This document shows, piece after piece, positions 28,291 through 37,119 of a stretch of 64,000 nt of DNA (position 1 is its first letter; each line of letters opens with the position of its first letter). The DNA lies in contig NZ_JAUZEE010000012.1 in assembly GCF_030705305.1 (NCBI RefSeq), forward strand, positions 1-64,000. Direction: 5' to 3'. The notes under the pieces were generated by a model, which was given only the letters and a program-made list of their open reading frames with translations, searched no databases and was not told the origin of the DNA. The position numbers and the translations under genes were made by a program. Source of the stretch: Leptothrix discophora (lineage in GTDB: Bacteria; Pseudomonadota; Gammaproteobacteria; Burkholderiales; Burkholderiaceae_C).

Positions 28291-29096
28291 GGTGGAAGAG
28301 CTTGGGGTGGGGAGGTTGGGGCGGGCAGGTTATCAGCTTGCCGCCGTCGCCAGACCCGCAGCGGGGCCAGTTCCTCGAAACCGGCGGCCCGCGCCAGGTG
28401 CAGGTCCTCGCCCCGTTCGTAGCCCACCAACGGGCGGCCGGGAAAGGCCGCAGCCGCGGCATCCGCCAGCTCGACCCACGCCTGCGCCGGATCGCCCGAA
28501 CACACGAACAGGTTGGACAGGCCGACCACGCCCGGCGAGCGGTTGGCGATGGCACCCGCGACGATGCGTCCGTGCCGATCCAGGCGGCCGAGGAAGGCAT
28601 GGGCGGGATCGTCCCAGACGGCGTCCGGGAACTGGCGCCAGGGCAGTTCGGGCGGAGCGTTCCTTTCCGAGTCCAGTCCGTGCCAGCCGGCTTCCCAGCG
28701 CAGTCGGTCGCGCGGTGCCATCAGGCGCACGACCGGCGCCGCCAGCACCGCGCAGTCGGGCCGTGGCTCGCGCCAGGTCCAGTCCGCGCTGAACAGCTCG
28801 TCCCAGCCGGCCGGGCCGAGGTCGAAGGCGGCGTGGCTGTCCTTGATCGTCCAGTCCGGCGAACGGGCGGTTGATGACAGCTCGGCGAGCCGGGCGTCCA
28901 GCGCGTCGCGGCCGAGGTCGGCCGCGATCGTCACCAGCCTGGAATGGAACGGGGGCGGTGGGTGTGGCGTGAGCCAGGCGTCACGGCCGATCACGCCGCC
29001 CGCGCCATGGGCAGCGCAGACCGCCTGGCACCAGCAGGCGTTGTTCAGCGCGGCGAGTTCGATCCGTTGATGCGCGTCGGCGGCTACGACGGCCAT
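28287..29096 (-). CDS. Hypothetical protein, possibly GNAT-like
   Basis: A 269-residue soluble protein I do not recognise. The C-terminal half (about 165-250) has ANRSPGVVGLSNLFVC, then AAAAFPGRPLVGYERGEDL and ARAAGFEELAPLRVW. That strand-helix order recalls an N-acetyltransferase C-terminal half, but the acetyl-CoA loop is not clear. It ends in a 4-bp overlap with the PH-domain gene and starts 1 bp after the DUF2238 gene ends. Tight packing suggests an operon of 28287-30172. Confidence 0.6.
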   Translation of the reverse strand: MAVVAADAHQRIELAALNNACWCQAVCAAHGAGGVIGRDAWLTPHPPPPFHSRLVTIAADLGRDALDARLAELSSTARSPDWTIKDSHAAFDLGPAGWDELFSADWTWREPRPDCAVLAAPVVRLMAPRDRLRWEAGWHGLDSERNAPPELPWRQFPDAVWDDPAHAFLGRLDRHGRIVAGAIANRSPGVVGLSNLFVCSGDPAQAWVELADAAAAAFPGRPLVGYERGEDLHLARAAGFEELAPLRVWRRRQADNLPAPTSPPQALPP

Positions 29097-29097
29097 C

Positions 29098-29721
29098 TCA
29101 GCGGTTCGGCAGGCCGGCGAGCTGCCGGTCGTGCAGGCGCGACAGCAGGGCCAGCGCGCAGACCGAGCCGATCAGCGCAAAGAACATGTCCGACTGGGTG
29201 TCCCACGGATCGCCCTGCGTGCCGAGGAACTCGTCCGCACCCTGGCCCAGGGCCAGCGCCGCGCCCCATTCGATGAGTTCGTAGCTCGCGCTGATGGCCA
29301 GCACGATGCACACCACGAGGAAGGACAGCATGCGGCCGCCCTGCACATGGCGACCTCGGATCAGGATCTCGCGCGCGGCCAGCGCCGGCACAAGGCCCTG
29401 CATGAAGTGGCCGATCTTGTCGTAGGGGTTGCGCTGCAGGCCCAGCCAGTCGGCGATCTGGAAGCCCAGCGGCACGCGCGCATAGCTGTGGGCCCCGCCC
29501 AGCATCAGCACGCCCGCGTGGACGAAGATGCCGACATAGAGCAGCGTGGTCAGCGGATGTCGCGCCCGGGTCGCCACCAGCACCGGCACGGCGATGAGCA
29601 CCGGTGCGACCTCCATCCACCGGGTGGCGCGGTCAAAGGGTGAGGCGCCGGACCAGGCCAGCAGGCCGGCGATGACGGCGAGTGCGACGAGCAGCGTGCG
29701 GTCCGAGGGCGTGGCGGGCAT
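29098..29721 (-). CDS. DUF2238 (YjdF-like) membrane protein
   Basis: A 207-residue integral membrane protein with about six spans and the family's characteristic loop FQIADWLGLQRNPYDKIGHF, then SASYELIEWGAALALG. Function is unknown. It starts at the ATG at 29721, 7 bp after the stop of the SRPBCC gene, and ends next to the hypothetical gene at 29096. Confidence 0.85.
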   Translation of the reverse strand: MPATPSDRTLLVALAVIAGLLAWSGASPFDRATRWMEVAPVLIAVPVLVATRARHPLTTLLYVGIFVHAGVLMLGGAHSYARVPLGFQIADWLGLQRNPYDKIGHFMQGLVPALAAREILIRGRHVQGGRMLSFLVVCIVLAISASYELIEWGAALALGQGADEFLGTQGDPWDTQSDMFFALIGSVCALALLSRLHDRQLAGLPNR

Positions 29722-29728
29722 CGGCGCG

Positions 29729-30172
29729 TCAGCCCGGGATCTCGGCCTCGACCAGCTGGGCCAGCAGCGTCAGCGATTCCTGCCAGCCCAGGTGGCAGGC
29801 CTCGACCGGGATCACGTCCGGGATGCCTTCCTGCAGCACGTCCAGTTCGGTGCCGCAGAAGACCTTCCGGAAGCTCAGCGTGACGGTCAGCGTGCCGGGC
29901 AGGTTGGGGTCGTCGAACACGTCGGTGTGACGGATGCGCTCGTGCGGCACCAGCTCCAGGTACTCGCCGCCGAAGGATTGGCTCTGACCGTTCGAGAAGT
30001 TGGTGAAGGACATCCGGTAGGACCCGCCGACCCGCGCATCGAGGTGATGCACCTGGGCCGTGAAGCCATGCGGCGGCAGCCACTTGACCAGCGCATCCGC
30101 ATCCAGGAACGCACGGTAGACCCGCTCGGGCGGGGCCTTGAGGACGCGGTGCAGGCGGATGGTGTTGGGCAT
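29729..30172 (-). CDS. SRPBCC (AHSA1-type) domain protein
   Basis: A 147-residue single-domain START-like protein. It opens IRLHRVLKAPPERVYRAFLD and has ALVKWLPPHGFTAQVHHLD, DARVGGSYRMSFTNF and the C-terminal helix GWQESLTLLAQLVE, all typical of Hsp90-activator-like SRPBCC proteins. These bind hydrophobic ligands. It is the first gene of the compact group 28287-30172. Confidence 0.85.
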   Translation of the reverse strand: MPNTIRLHRVLKAPPERVYRAFLDADALVKWLPPHGFTAQVHHLDARVGGSYRMSFTNFSNGQSQSFGGEYLELVPHERIRHTDVFDDPNLPGTLTVTLSFRKVFCGTELDVLQEGIPDVIPVEACHLGWQESLTLLAQLVEAEIPG

Positions 30173-30298
30173 CTCAGGGTCTCCGGTCGTGGCGTGGAGG
30201 CGTCCGGAAGACGGACGCCGGGCGGGCCAGTCTAGGTCCCGTCGCCCGGATCGCCCTGCATCGCGCCGAAGGTGGCGCCGCAGGTCAGCGCTGGAGCC

Positions 30299-31675
30299 TC
30301 ACAGCACGTAGCGCGACAGGTCCTCGTTCGCCGCCAGGTCCGCCAGGCGGGCGTCGACCGTGGCCGCGTCGATGGTGACGGTCTGTCCGGCGCGGGCCGG
30401 GGCGTCGAAGCTGATCTCGTCGAGCAGGCGTTCGAGCACGGTCGACAGGCGGCGCGCGCCGATGTTCTCGGTGCGCTCGTTGACGTCGCAGGCGATCTGG
30501 GCGAGGCGGCGGATGGCGTCGGGGGCCACCTCCAGCGTCACGCCCTCGGTCGCCAGCAGGGCCTGGTACTGCTTGATCAGGCTGGCGTCGGTGCGGGTCA
30601 GGATGGCCTCGAAGTCCTCGACCGACAGGGCCTGCAGCTCGACGCGGATCGGGAAGCGGCCCTGCAGCTCGGGGATCAGGTCGCTGGGCTTGGACAGGTG
30701 GAAGGCGCCCGAGGCGATGAACAGGATGTGGTCGGTGTGGACCAGGCCGTGCTTGGTCTGCACCGCCGTGCCCTCGACCAGCGGCAGCAGGTCGCGCTGC
30801 ACGCCCTGGCGGCTGACCTCGGCGCCGCTGCCGCCACCGTCGTGGTTGCGGCTGGCAACCTTGTCGATCTCGTCGAGGAAGACGATGCCGTTCTGCTCCG
30901 CGTTGGCGACGGCGCGGGTGCGGATCTCGTCCTCGTTGACGAGCTTGCCGGCTTCCTCGTCGACCAGCAGCTGGCGGGCCTCGGCGATCTTCACCTTGCG
31001 GGTCGTGCGCCGGCCCTGGCCCATCTGCGCGAACAGGCCCTTGAGCTGGTCGGCCATGCCGTCCATGCCGGCGGGTGCCATCACGTCCAGCGTGGGCTTG
31101 GCGTCGGCCAGGTCGATCTCGATCTCCTTGTCGTCCAGCACCCCTTCGCGCAGGCGCTTGCGCATGACCTGGCGGGCGGTGCTGTCGGGCGTCGGCGTGG
31201 GCGCAGGGGCGGGCTCGGCGGCGAAGCCGAACAGGCTGTCGGGTGCGCGCGCGGCGCTGCGCGGCGGCGGCACCAGGGCGTCGAGGATGCGGTCCTCGGC
31301 GGCGTCCTCGGCACGGCCGCGCAGCGCGACGACCTGGCGCTCGCGCTCTTGCTTGATGGCGCTCTCGATGAGGTCGCGCACGATGCTGTCGACGTCCTTG
31401 CCGACGTAGCCGACCTCGGTGAACTTGGTCGCCTCGACCTTGATGAAGGGCGCATCGGCGAGGCGGGCCAGCCGGCGCGCGATCTCGGTCTTGCCGACGC
31501 CGGTCGGGCCGATCATCAGGATGTTCTTGGGCGTGATCTCGGCACGCAGCGCGCCGTCGACCTGCTGGCGACGCCAGCGGTTGCGCAGCGCGATGGCGAC
31601 GGCGCGCTTGGCGCCGTGCTGGCCGACGATGTGGCGGTCGAGTTCGGCGACGATCTCTTGCGGGGTCAGGGCCAT
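30299..31675 (-). CDS. hslU: HslU ATPase subunit of the HslVU protease
   Basis: The 458-residue AAA+ unfoldase feeds proteins to HslV. It starts [19 protein letters not shown], with Walker [10 protein letters not shown] at about 60, Walker [14 protein letters not shown] at about 265 and the C-terminal arginine region [15 protein letters not shown]. The pore loop GYVGKD is at about 90. The I-domain insert is present, with a proline/alanine-rich patch at about 150-170. The ATG at 31675 is used; the 56-residue extension overlaps hslV. It lies 22 bp after hslV. Confidence 0.97.
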   Translation of the reverse strand: MALTPQEIVAELDRHIVGQHGAKRAVAIALRNRWRRQQVDGALRAEITPKNILMIGPTGVGKTEIARRLARLADAPFIKVEATKFTEVGYVGKDVDSIVRDLIESAIKQERERQVVALRGRAEDAAEDRILDALVPPPRSAARAPDSLFGFAAEPAPAPTPTPDSTARQVMRKRLREGVLDDKEIEIDLADAKPTLDVMAPAGMDGMADQLKGLFAQMGQGRRTTRKVKIAEARQLLVDEEAGKLVNEDEIRTRAVANAEQNGIVFLDEIDKVASRNHDGGGSGAEVSRQGVQRDLLPLVEGTAVQTKHGLVHTDHILFIASGAFHLSKPSDLIPELQGRFPIRVELQALSVEDFEAILTRTDASLIKQYQALLATEGVTLEVAPDAIRRLAQIACDVNERTENIGARRLSTVLERLLDEISFDAPARAGQTVTIDAATVDARLADLAANEDLSRYVL

Positions 31676-31697
31676 GGCGGGCTCGGTCGGTTCGGGC

Positions 31698-32234
31698 TCA
31701 GTCCAGCGTCTCGATGACGTGCGACTGGTTGGTGTAAATGCACAGGTCGCCGGCGATCTCCAGCGAGCGCTTGACGATCTCGGCCGGGCTCTGCTGGGTG
31801 TGCTCGTGCAGCGCGCGGGCGGCCGCCTGGGCGTAGGCGCCACCCGATCCGATCGCGACGATGCCGTGCTCGGGCTCCAGCACGTCGCCGTTGCCGGTGA
31901 TGATCAGCGAGGCGGTCCGGTCGGCCACGGCGAGCATGGCTTCGAGCTTGCGCAGCACGCGGTCGGTGCGCCAGTCGCGCGTCAGCTCGACGGCGGCGCG
32001 CACCAGGTGGCCCTGATGCTTCTCGAGCTTGGCCTCGAAGCGCTCGAACAGCGTGAAGGCGTCGGCGGTGGCGCCGGCGAAGCCCGCCAGCACCTGGTCG
32101 CGGTAGAGCTTGCGGACCTTGCGGGCGCTGGACTTGACGACGATGTGGCCGAGCGTGACCTGGCCGTCGCCGCCCATCGCGACCTGCTGGCCGCGTCGCA
32201 CGCTGAGGATGGTGGTGCCGTGGAAGGATTCCAT
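31698..32234 (-). CDS. hslV: HslV peptidase subunit
   Basis: The 178-residue proteasome-like peptidase starts [15 protein letters not shown]. After removal of the propeptide, Thr7 becomes the N-terminal nucleophile (TTILSV). GGDGQVTLG and the C-terminal [14 protein letters not shown] region follow. Two six-membered rings assemble with HslU. It precedes hslU on the minus strand, the usual order. Confidence 0.97.
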   Translation of the reverse strand: MESFHGTTILSVRRGQQVAMGGDGQVTLGHIVVKSSARKVRKLYRDQVLAGFAGATADAFTLFERFEAKLEKHQGHLVRAAVELTRDWRTDRVLRKLEAMLAVADRTASLIITGNGDVLEPEHGIVAIGSGGAYAQAAARALHEHTQQSPAEIVKRSLEIAGDLCIYTNQSHVIETLD

Positions 32235-32359
32235 GAGGAGGGGCGCCAGCGGGGCCGGCGCGCAGCGGGGGAAGACAGAGGAGAACGAGAAGCTGGCGGC
32301 TCAGGCCGGACGCTCAAGCCCGGGCCGGCCGGCCGCGGGCCGAGCCGGGGGCCGTGTGC

Positions 32360-34117
32360 TCAGATGTTGCGCACCGTCACGCGGGCGTGTTCGGTGATGC
32401 CCATGGCGCCGCAGAACAGCGCGACCAGCCGGTGCGCGTCGATGAAGCTGACGCTGCGGTTCTCGGTGCGGCGCGCCAGCACCCAGTTGAGCAGGTCACC
32501 GGCGGCGATGAAGTCGATGCGGATCAGGCGGGCGCAGGAGACCTGGATCATCGAGGCCGCGCCGGCCTTGCTCTCCAGGCCCTTGAGCAGCGCCCCGATG
32601 TCGCCGACCAGCTGGCCGTTGAGCTCGACGGTGGCGACCATCGGCACGCTGTCCTCGACCGGTTCGGACTCGGGGAAGGCCATGCCGCCTTCGGCCGGCT
32701 GGGTCGGCGGGGAGACGGTCACGCCGCTGCCGCCGGAGACGCGCAGCGAGCAGCGCGCGGTCGACCACGACGGCGGCGAGACCTCGTAGGTCAGGCAGTA
32801 GTCGATCGCGGCCTGGTCGAAGTCGGGCGCGCGGTTGGCCAGGCGCAGGGCTTCGAGTCGCAGCAGCCAGTGGGCCGGGTCGGCGTTGCGGCTGTTGGGC
32901 GGCGCGAGCTCGGCCAGCAGGCTGAAGAACTTCTCGCCGCCGATCCAGCGCATCTCGATCGGCTCGTTCGACCAGTCGGTCAACAGCTTGGTCAGCGCGG
33001 CGCTGGCCTGGGCATCGATGCGGCGCACCTGGCGCCAGTCCAGCACCCAGGGCAGCGGCATGTGCAACAGCTGGTTGCGCAGCGCCTGGACGGCCGGCAC
33101 GTCGACGCTCTCGGGAGCGACCCAGCCGATCGAGCCGTCGATCTGCGAGGGCTTGCGGGCGGTGCGCGGCGCGTCGCCGGCGGCGGCCTCGGCCACCATC
33201 CGCGGCAGCGAGAACCACTGCGGCGGCGACCAGCCGAAACGCTGCACATAGTCCATCGCCAGGGCGTCGAACTTGGCCTGCAGGCCGGTGGCACGGTAGA
33301 GGTCGAACAGCGCGAACCAGGTCTCGGCATGCTGCGAGCGCTGCTGGCCGGGCGAGATCAGGCCCTGCAGCGTGCGCTCGCACTGCTCGAAGTCGGCGTT
33401 GGCGAAGGCAATCACCGCCTCGTCCAGCTCCGGGTCGTGGGCCAGTTCGGTGACCTCGACCGCGAAGGCGTTGGAGCCTTCGCCCAGGCCCATCAGCGGC
33501 GACAACGCCGAGATGCCCTTGCTCATCATCTGGGCCGGCGCGTTCGGGTCGCCGGTGACATCGGCTTCCGGATTGGGCAGGTGCAGCTGCAGCGAGCCCT
33601 CGAGCATTTGCATCGGCGTGGTCGGCTTGAAGGCATCGGCGACGTGCGCCGGCATCATGACCTGAGGGGCGGTGGTGGCCGCGAAGAAGGAGTCGGACAT
33701 CGACGGCGTGGTCGAACGCATCACCGCCGCGCCGCGCCGGCTGCTGCCGGACTCGCCGACCATCATGCGTTCGATCGCGTCGATCTTGTCCTTGACGTCG
33801 CCGTCCGCGCGCGCACCGCTGTCCTGCGTGCGCACCTCGGAATCGTCCAGGTGCGACAGGCCTTCCAGGCCGGCGATGCCTTCGCCGGTGAGGCCTTCGC
33901 GCCGGATCTTGCGGAGCATGTCGAACTCGCGCTTGCGCACGAAGTCGTTGCGGCGCTTGCGCTCGATCATGGCCTTGAGCTCGGTCTTGGCCTGATCGTC
34001 TTCCTTGTGCTCTTGAGGGTTGCCGTTCAGGTCTGCCCAGTCGGTGGTCGGGTTGAGCGCGAACCGCACCACCTTGCGGAGGAAGCCGCTCTTCTGGGGT
34101 TCCTTGGGTTCAGACAT
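32360..34117 (-). CDS. STAS-like domain protein of the hslVU-dksA locus
   Basis: A 585-residue cytoplasmic protein with a low-complexity N-terminal third, including an arginine/lysine-rich helix at about 50-75. A central helical repeat part follows (EQCERTLQGLI, ETWFALFDLYRATGLQAKFD). Two STAS-like stretches come next: about 360-440, where WVLDWRQVRRIDAQASAALT echoes anti-anti-sigma proteins, and about 515-585, with IQVSCARLIRIDFIAAGDLL. The conserved phosphorylatable serine is not obvious. Function is unknown; its place between hslV and dksA suggests stress response. Confidence 0.7.
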   Translation of the reverse strand: MSEPKEPQKSGFLRKVVRFALNPTTDWADLNGNPQEHKEDDQAKTELKAMIERKRRNDFVRKREFDMLRKIRREGLTGEGIAGLEGLSHLDDSEVRTQDSGARADGDVKDKIDAIERMMVGESGSSRRGAAVMRSTTPSMSDSFFAATTAPQVMMPAHVADAFKPTTPMQMLEGSLQLHLPNPEADVTGDPNAPAQMMSKGISALSPLMGLGEGSNAFAVEVTELAHDPELDEAVIAFANADFEQCERTLQGLISPGQQRSQHAETWFALFDLYRATGLQAKFDALAMDYVQRFGWSPPQWFSLPRMVAEAAAGDAPRTARKPSQIDGSIGWVAPESVDVPAVQALRNQLLHMPLPWVLDWRQVRRIDAQASAALTKLLTDWSNEPIEMRWIGGEKFFSLLAELAPPNSRNADPAHWLLRLEALRLANRAPDFDQAAIDYCLTYEVSPPSWSTARCSLRVSGGSGVTVSPPTQPAEGGMAFPESEPVEDSVPMVATVELNGQLVGDIGALLKGLESKAGAASMIQVSCARLIRIDFIAAGDLLNWVLARRTENRSVSFIDAHRLVALFCGAMGITEHARVTVRNI

Positions 34118-34180
34118 GAGGGCTGTGCGAGGCCGCGCGCAAGAGGCTGATCGGAGGGTGGCTGCGGCGGGTGCGCCGGG

Positions 34181-34669
34181 TCAATCGCCGAACAGTTTCT
34201 GCTTCAGCTCCCGGCGCTGTTGCGCTTCGAGAGAAAGTGTAGCGGTGGGTCGCGCCAGCAGCCGGCCGAGACCGATGGGTTCACCTGTTTCATCGCAGTA
34301 ACCGTAGTCACCAGATTCGATCCGCGACAGGGCCTGCGAGATCTTCTTGAGCAGCTTGCGCTCGCGGTCCCGGGTGCGCAGCTCGAGGGCGTGCTCTTCC
34401 TCGATCGTGGCGCGGTCGGCCGGGTCGGGGACGATGGAGGTGTCCTCGCGCAGGTGCTCGGTGGTCTCTCCCGCGTTGCTCAGCAGGTCGTTCTTCTGGG
34501 CTTCCAGTCGGACGCGGAAGAACTCGAGCTGCTTCTCGTTCATGTACTCGCTGTCGGGCATGGCGAGCAGCTCGGCATCGCTCATGTCGCGGCCGGACTT
34601 GGTCTTCCAGGCATTGGCGAGTTTCGGGTCGGCTTTCTGGGCCGCACGGGTGGCTTCGTTCACGGGCAT
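34181..34669 (-). CDS. dksA: RNA polymerase-binding transcription factor DksA, one-cysteine form
   Basis: The 162-residue product has the DksA coiled-coil with NEKQLEFFRVRLEAQKNDLL and tip DPADRATIEEEHALELRTRD, which reaches into the RNA polymerase secondary channel with ppGpp. The zinc-finger region reads YGYCDETGEPIGLGRLLARP then TATLSLEAQQRRELKQKLFG, so only one of the four cysteines of the E. coli CxxC...CxxC finger remains. I use the ATG at 34669; a GTG at 34714 would add 15 residues. Neither has a clear ribosome site. The N-terminus is longer than in E. coli. Confidence 0.9.
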   Translation of the reverse strand: MPVNEATRAAQKADPKLANAWKTKSGRDMSDAELLAMPDSEYMNEKQLEFFRVRLEAQKNDLLSNAGETTEHLREDTSIVPDPADRATIEEEHALELRTRDRERKLLKKISQALSRIESGDYGYCDETGEPIGLGRLLARPTATLSLEAQQRRELKQKLFGD

Positions 34670-34774
34670 GGGACGACTCGAGGAGGTTGGCAGGTTGGAG
34701 GGCGCTGCGACCACCAGGGCGGTCGAACTGCGGACATCTCGGGCCGAGCCGGATGTGTTTCTGTTGCTTGTGTC

Positions 34775-34818
34775 GAGACGCCGGCCAGCTCGTCGCGGAC
34801 GAGTTGCCGGCCGGTCTC
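34775..34818. other. Long imperfect hairpin between the COG0523 gene and dksA
   Basis: Segments gagac, gccggc and ctcgtc pair with gacgag, gccggc and gtctc across a gcg loop, giving 17 bp with two small bulges. It lies about 106 bases upstream of dksA and 134 bases after the COG0523 stop on the minus strand. No T-run follows. It may end the upstream transcript with Rho, or be part of the dksA leader. Confidence 0.45.
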
Positions 34819-34951
34819 AGGCGCCGGCACCGACCTGGACTCGGCTGAGTCGCTGCGATGCTCCTGGCCCCTTCGGGCGCGCGGATTGTAGCCACGCAGC
34901 CCTGACGCGCACCGGGGGATCGAGGCGCGTGTCATGGCAGCGTGGTGCCGA

Positions 34952-35998
34952 TCACACCAGGCAGTGTTCCAGCCCTTGCTGGAACACCTCGCGGGGCAGG
35001 TCGATGCCGATGAACACCATCTTGCTGCCGCGTTCCTCATCGGCGGCCCACTTCGGGCCCAGGTCGCTGCCCATCAGCTGGTGCACGCCCTGGAAGATGA
35101 CCTTGCGGTCGGTGCCCTGCATCAGCAGCACACCCTTGTAGCGCAGCATCTTCGGACCGTAGATCTGCACGATCGAGCCGAGGAAGTCCTCGAGCTTGGC
35201 CGGGCTGAAGGCTCGGTTCGAACGGAACACGAAGGACTTCACGTCGTCGTCGTGGTGGTGATGGTGCGGGTGGTCGCAGTGCTCGCCGTGCGCGTGGTCG
35301 TGGTGGTCATGATCGTGCGCGGGTCCATGGCCGTCGCCGCTCAGGAACTCGGGATCGATCTCGAGCTTGGCGTTGAGGTTGAAGCCGCGCAGGTCGAAGA
35401 CCTCGGCAATCGACACCTCGCCGAAGTGGACGCGGCTCTGGGGTGCGCGCGGGTTCATGTGCTTGAGGCGATGCACCAGCGCGTCGACCGCGGCCGGATC
35501 GGCGATGTCGGTCTTGCTGATGAAGATCTGGTCGGCGAACCCGACCTGACGGCGCGCTTCCTGGCGGTCATCGAGCTGCTGCCCGGCATGCTTGGCATCG
35601 ACCAGGGTCAGGACCGAATCGAGCAGGTAGCTCTCGGCGATCTCGTCGTCCATGAAGAAGGTCTGTGCCACGGGGCCCGGGTCGGCCAGGCCGGTGGTCT
35701 CGATCACGACCCGGTCGAACTGCAGCTCGCCCTTGCGGCGGCGCTGTGCCAGGTCGTTGAGCGTGGCGCGCAGGTCCTCGCGGATGGTGCAGCAGATGCA
35801 GCCGTTGCTCATCTGGATGATCTGTTCCTCGGTCTCGGCCACGAGGATGTCGTTGTCGATGTTCTCCTCGCCGAACTCGTTCTCGATCACCGCGATCTTC
35901 TGACCATGGGCCTCGGAGAGCACGCGCTTGAGCAGCGTCGTCTTGCCCGAGCCGAGGAAGCCGGTGAGGATGGTGGCGGGGATGAGGCCGGTGGACAT
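34952..35998 (-). CDS. COG0523/CobW-family metal-handling GTPase
   Basis: A 348-residue G3E GTPase: Walker A GFLGSGKTTLLKRVL at about 12, the metal motif GCICC at about 67, ETTGLADP at about 98 and the guanine motif SKTD. A histidine-rich loop at about 218-250 (DHDHHDHAHGEHCDHPHHHH) precedes the CobW C-terminal domain. The family inserts or stores metals, often zinc; cobalt and iron are other options. The ATG at 35998 is chosen over a 26-residue extension. It lies next to dksA, a gene also linked to zinc in other bacteria. Confidence 0.88.
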   Translation of the reverse strand: MSTGLIPATILTGFLGSGKTTLLKRVLSEAHGQKIAVIENEFGEENIDNDILVAETEEQIIQMSNGCICCTIREDLRATLNDLAQRRRKGELQFDRVVIETTGLADPGPVAQTFFMDDEIAESYLLDSVLTLVDAKHAGQQLDDRQEARRQVGFADQIFISKTDIADPAAVDALVHRLKHMNPRAPQSRVHFGEVSIAEVFDLRGFNLNAKLEIDPEFLSGDGHGPAHDHDHHDHAHGEHCDHPHHHHHDDDVKSFVFRSNRAFSPAKLEDFLGSIVQIYGPKMLRYKGVLLMQGTDRKVIFQGVHQLMGSDLGPKWAADEERGSKMVFIGIDLPREVFQQGLEHCLV

Positions 35999-36186
35999 GG
36001 AGATCGACTTTCGCAGGAAATGACGGGGCCGGCGCGCGGTGGCGCGGAGCAGCCCCCTGACATGGGGATCATGCACTGTCTGTCAAGGGTCAGGTGTCGT
36101 CAAGGCGCGGTGACAGGGGCTCGAACCGCCTGGGATGTAACGACCATCGGGTATTCTTGGCGCGTCCCAACTTCCGGCACCAGGCC

Positions 36187-37077
36187 GTGTCCGAACCTCA
36201 GCCAGGTTCGCGTTCCGCACGCGAATCGGGGCGTTCCAGCCCCCAAGACCGGCGCTCGCTGTTCGAGCGCGTCCTCGAGTTCATCTCGCCCGGCCCGGAC
36301 TCCACCGACGAGTTGATCGAGACCCTGGCCGACGCCGAGAAGCGCGAGCTGATCGACCCCGAATCGCGCGCCATGCTCGAAGGGGTGATCCGGATGGCGG
36401 CGCTGACCGCTGGCGACGCGATGGTCGCCGCGCCCCGGATGGACCTGCTCGACATCGCCGCTCCCTACGACGAGCTGCTGGCCAATGTCATCGACTGCGC
36501 GCACTCGCGCTTCCCGGTCTACGACGGCGAGCGCGAGAACATCATCGGCATCCTGCTGGCCAAGGACCTGCTCAAGCTGCAGCGCGCGCCCGAGCTGAAC
36601 CTTCGCACGCTGCTGCGCCCGGCCGTGTTCGTGCCCGAGTCCAAGGGCCTCAACGAGCTGCTGCGCGACTTCCGCTCCAACCGCAACCACCTCGCGCTGG
36701 TGGTCGACGAGTTCGGCCGCGTCGCCGGGCTGATCACCATCGAGGACGTGCTCGAGGAGATCGTCGGCGAGATCGAGGACGAGTTCGACGAGAAGGACGC
36801 CGAGGCCGGCATCTACACGCTGGCCGATGGCAGCCAGCGCGTTGCCGGTGATGCCCACATCCAGGCGGTGGCCGAGACCTTCGCGGTCGAGCTGCCGGCC
36901 GAGGGCTTCGAGACCATCGGCGGCCTGGTCGCTCATCAGCATGGCCAGGTGCCGCGCCGGGGCGAGGCGGTCGAGATCGCCGGCCTGCTCTTCACCGTCA
37001 TGCTGACGCGGGGTGGTGCGGTGCGCTGGTTCAAGGTCACCCGTGCAGCGGCCAGTACGCGCACCGTCGACGCCTGA
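36187..37077 (+). CDS. corC: CorC/HlyC-type CBS-domain protein (magnesium/cobalt efflux, transporter-associated)
   Basis: A 296-residue protein with a CBS pair at about 65-185 (TAGDAMVAAPRMDLLDI, HSRFPVYDGERENIIGILLA, FGRVAGLITIEDVLEEIVG) and the CorC_HlyC domain at about 205-290. Members assist Mg2+/Co2+ efflux or modify transporters. I pick the GTG at 36187, giving (M)SEPQPGSRSARESGRSSPQD; the open frame runs 31 codons further up. It is 42 bp ahead of lnt, matching the conserved corC-lnt pair. Confidence 0.88.
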   Translation: MSEPQPGSRSARESGRSSPQDRRSLFERVLEFISPGPDSTDELIETLADAEKRELIDPESRAMLEGVIRMAALTAGDAMVAAPRMDLLDIAAPYDELLANVIDCAHSRFPVYDGERENIIGILLAKDLLKLQRAPELNLRTLLRPAVFVPESKGLNELLRDFRSNRNHLALVVDEFGRVAGLITIEDVLEEIVGEIEDEFDEKDAEAGIYTLADGSQRVAGDAHIQAVAETFAVELPAEGFETIGGLVAHQHGQVPRRGEAVEIAGLLFTVMLTRGGAVRWFKVTRAAASTRTVDA

Positions 37078-37119
37078 GCGGGCGTCCTTGCCTGTCACGC
37101 CATCCCCGAGTCTTCCGAC

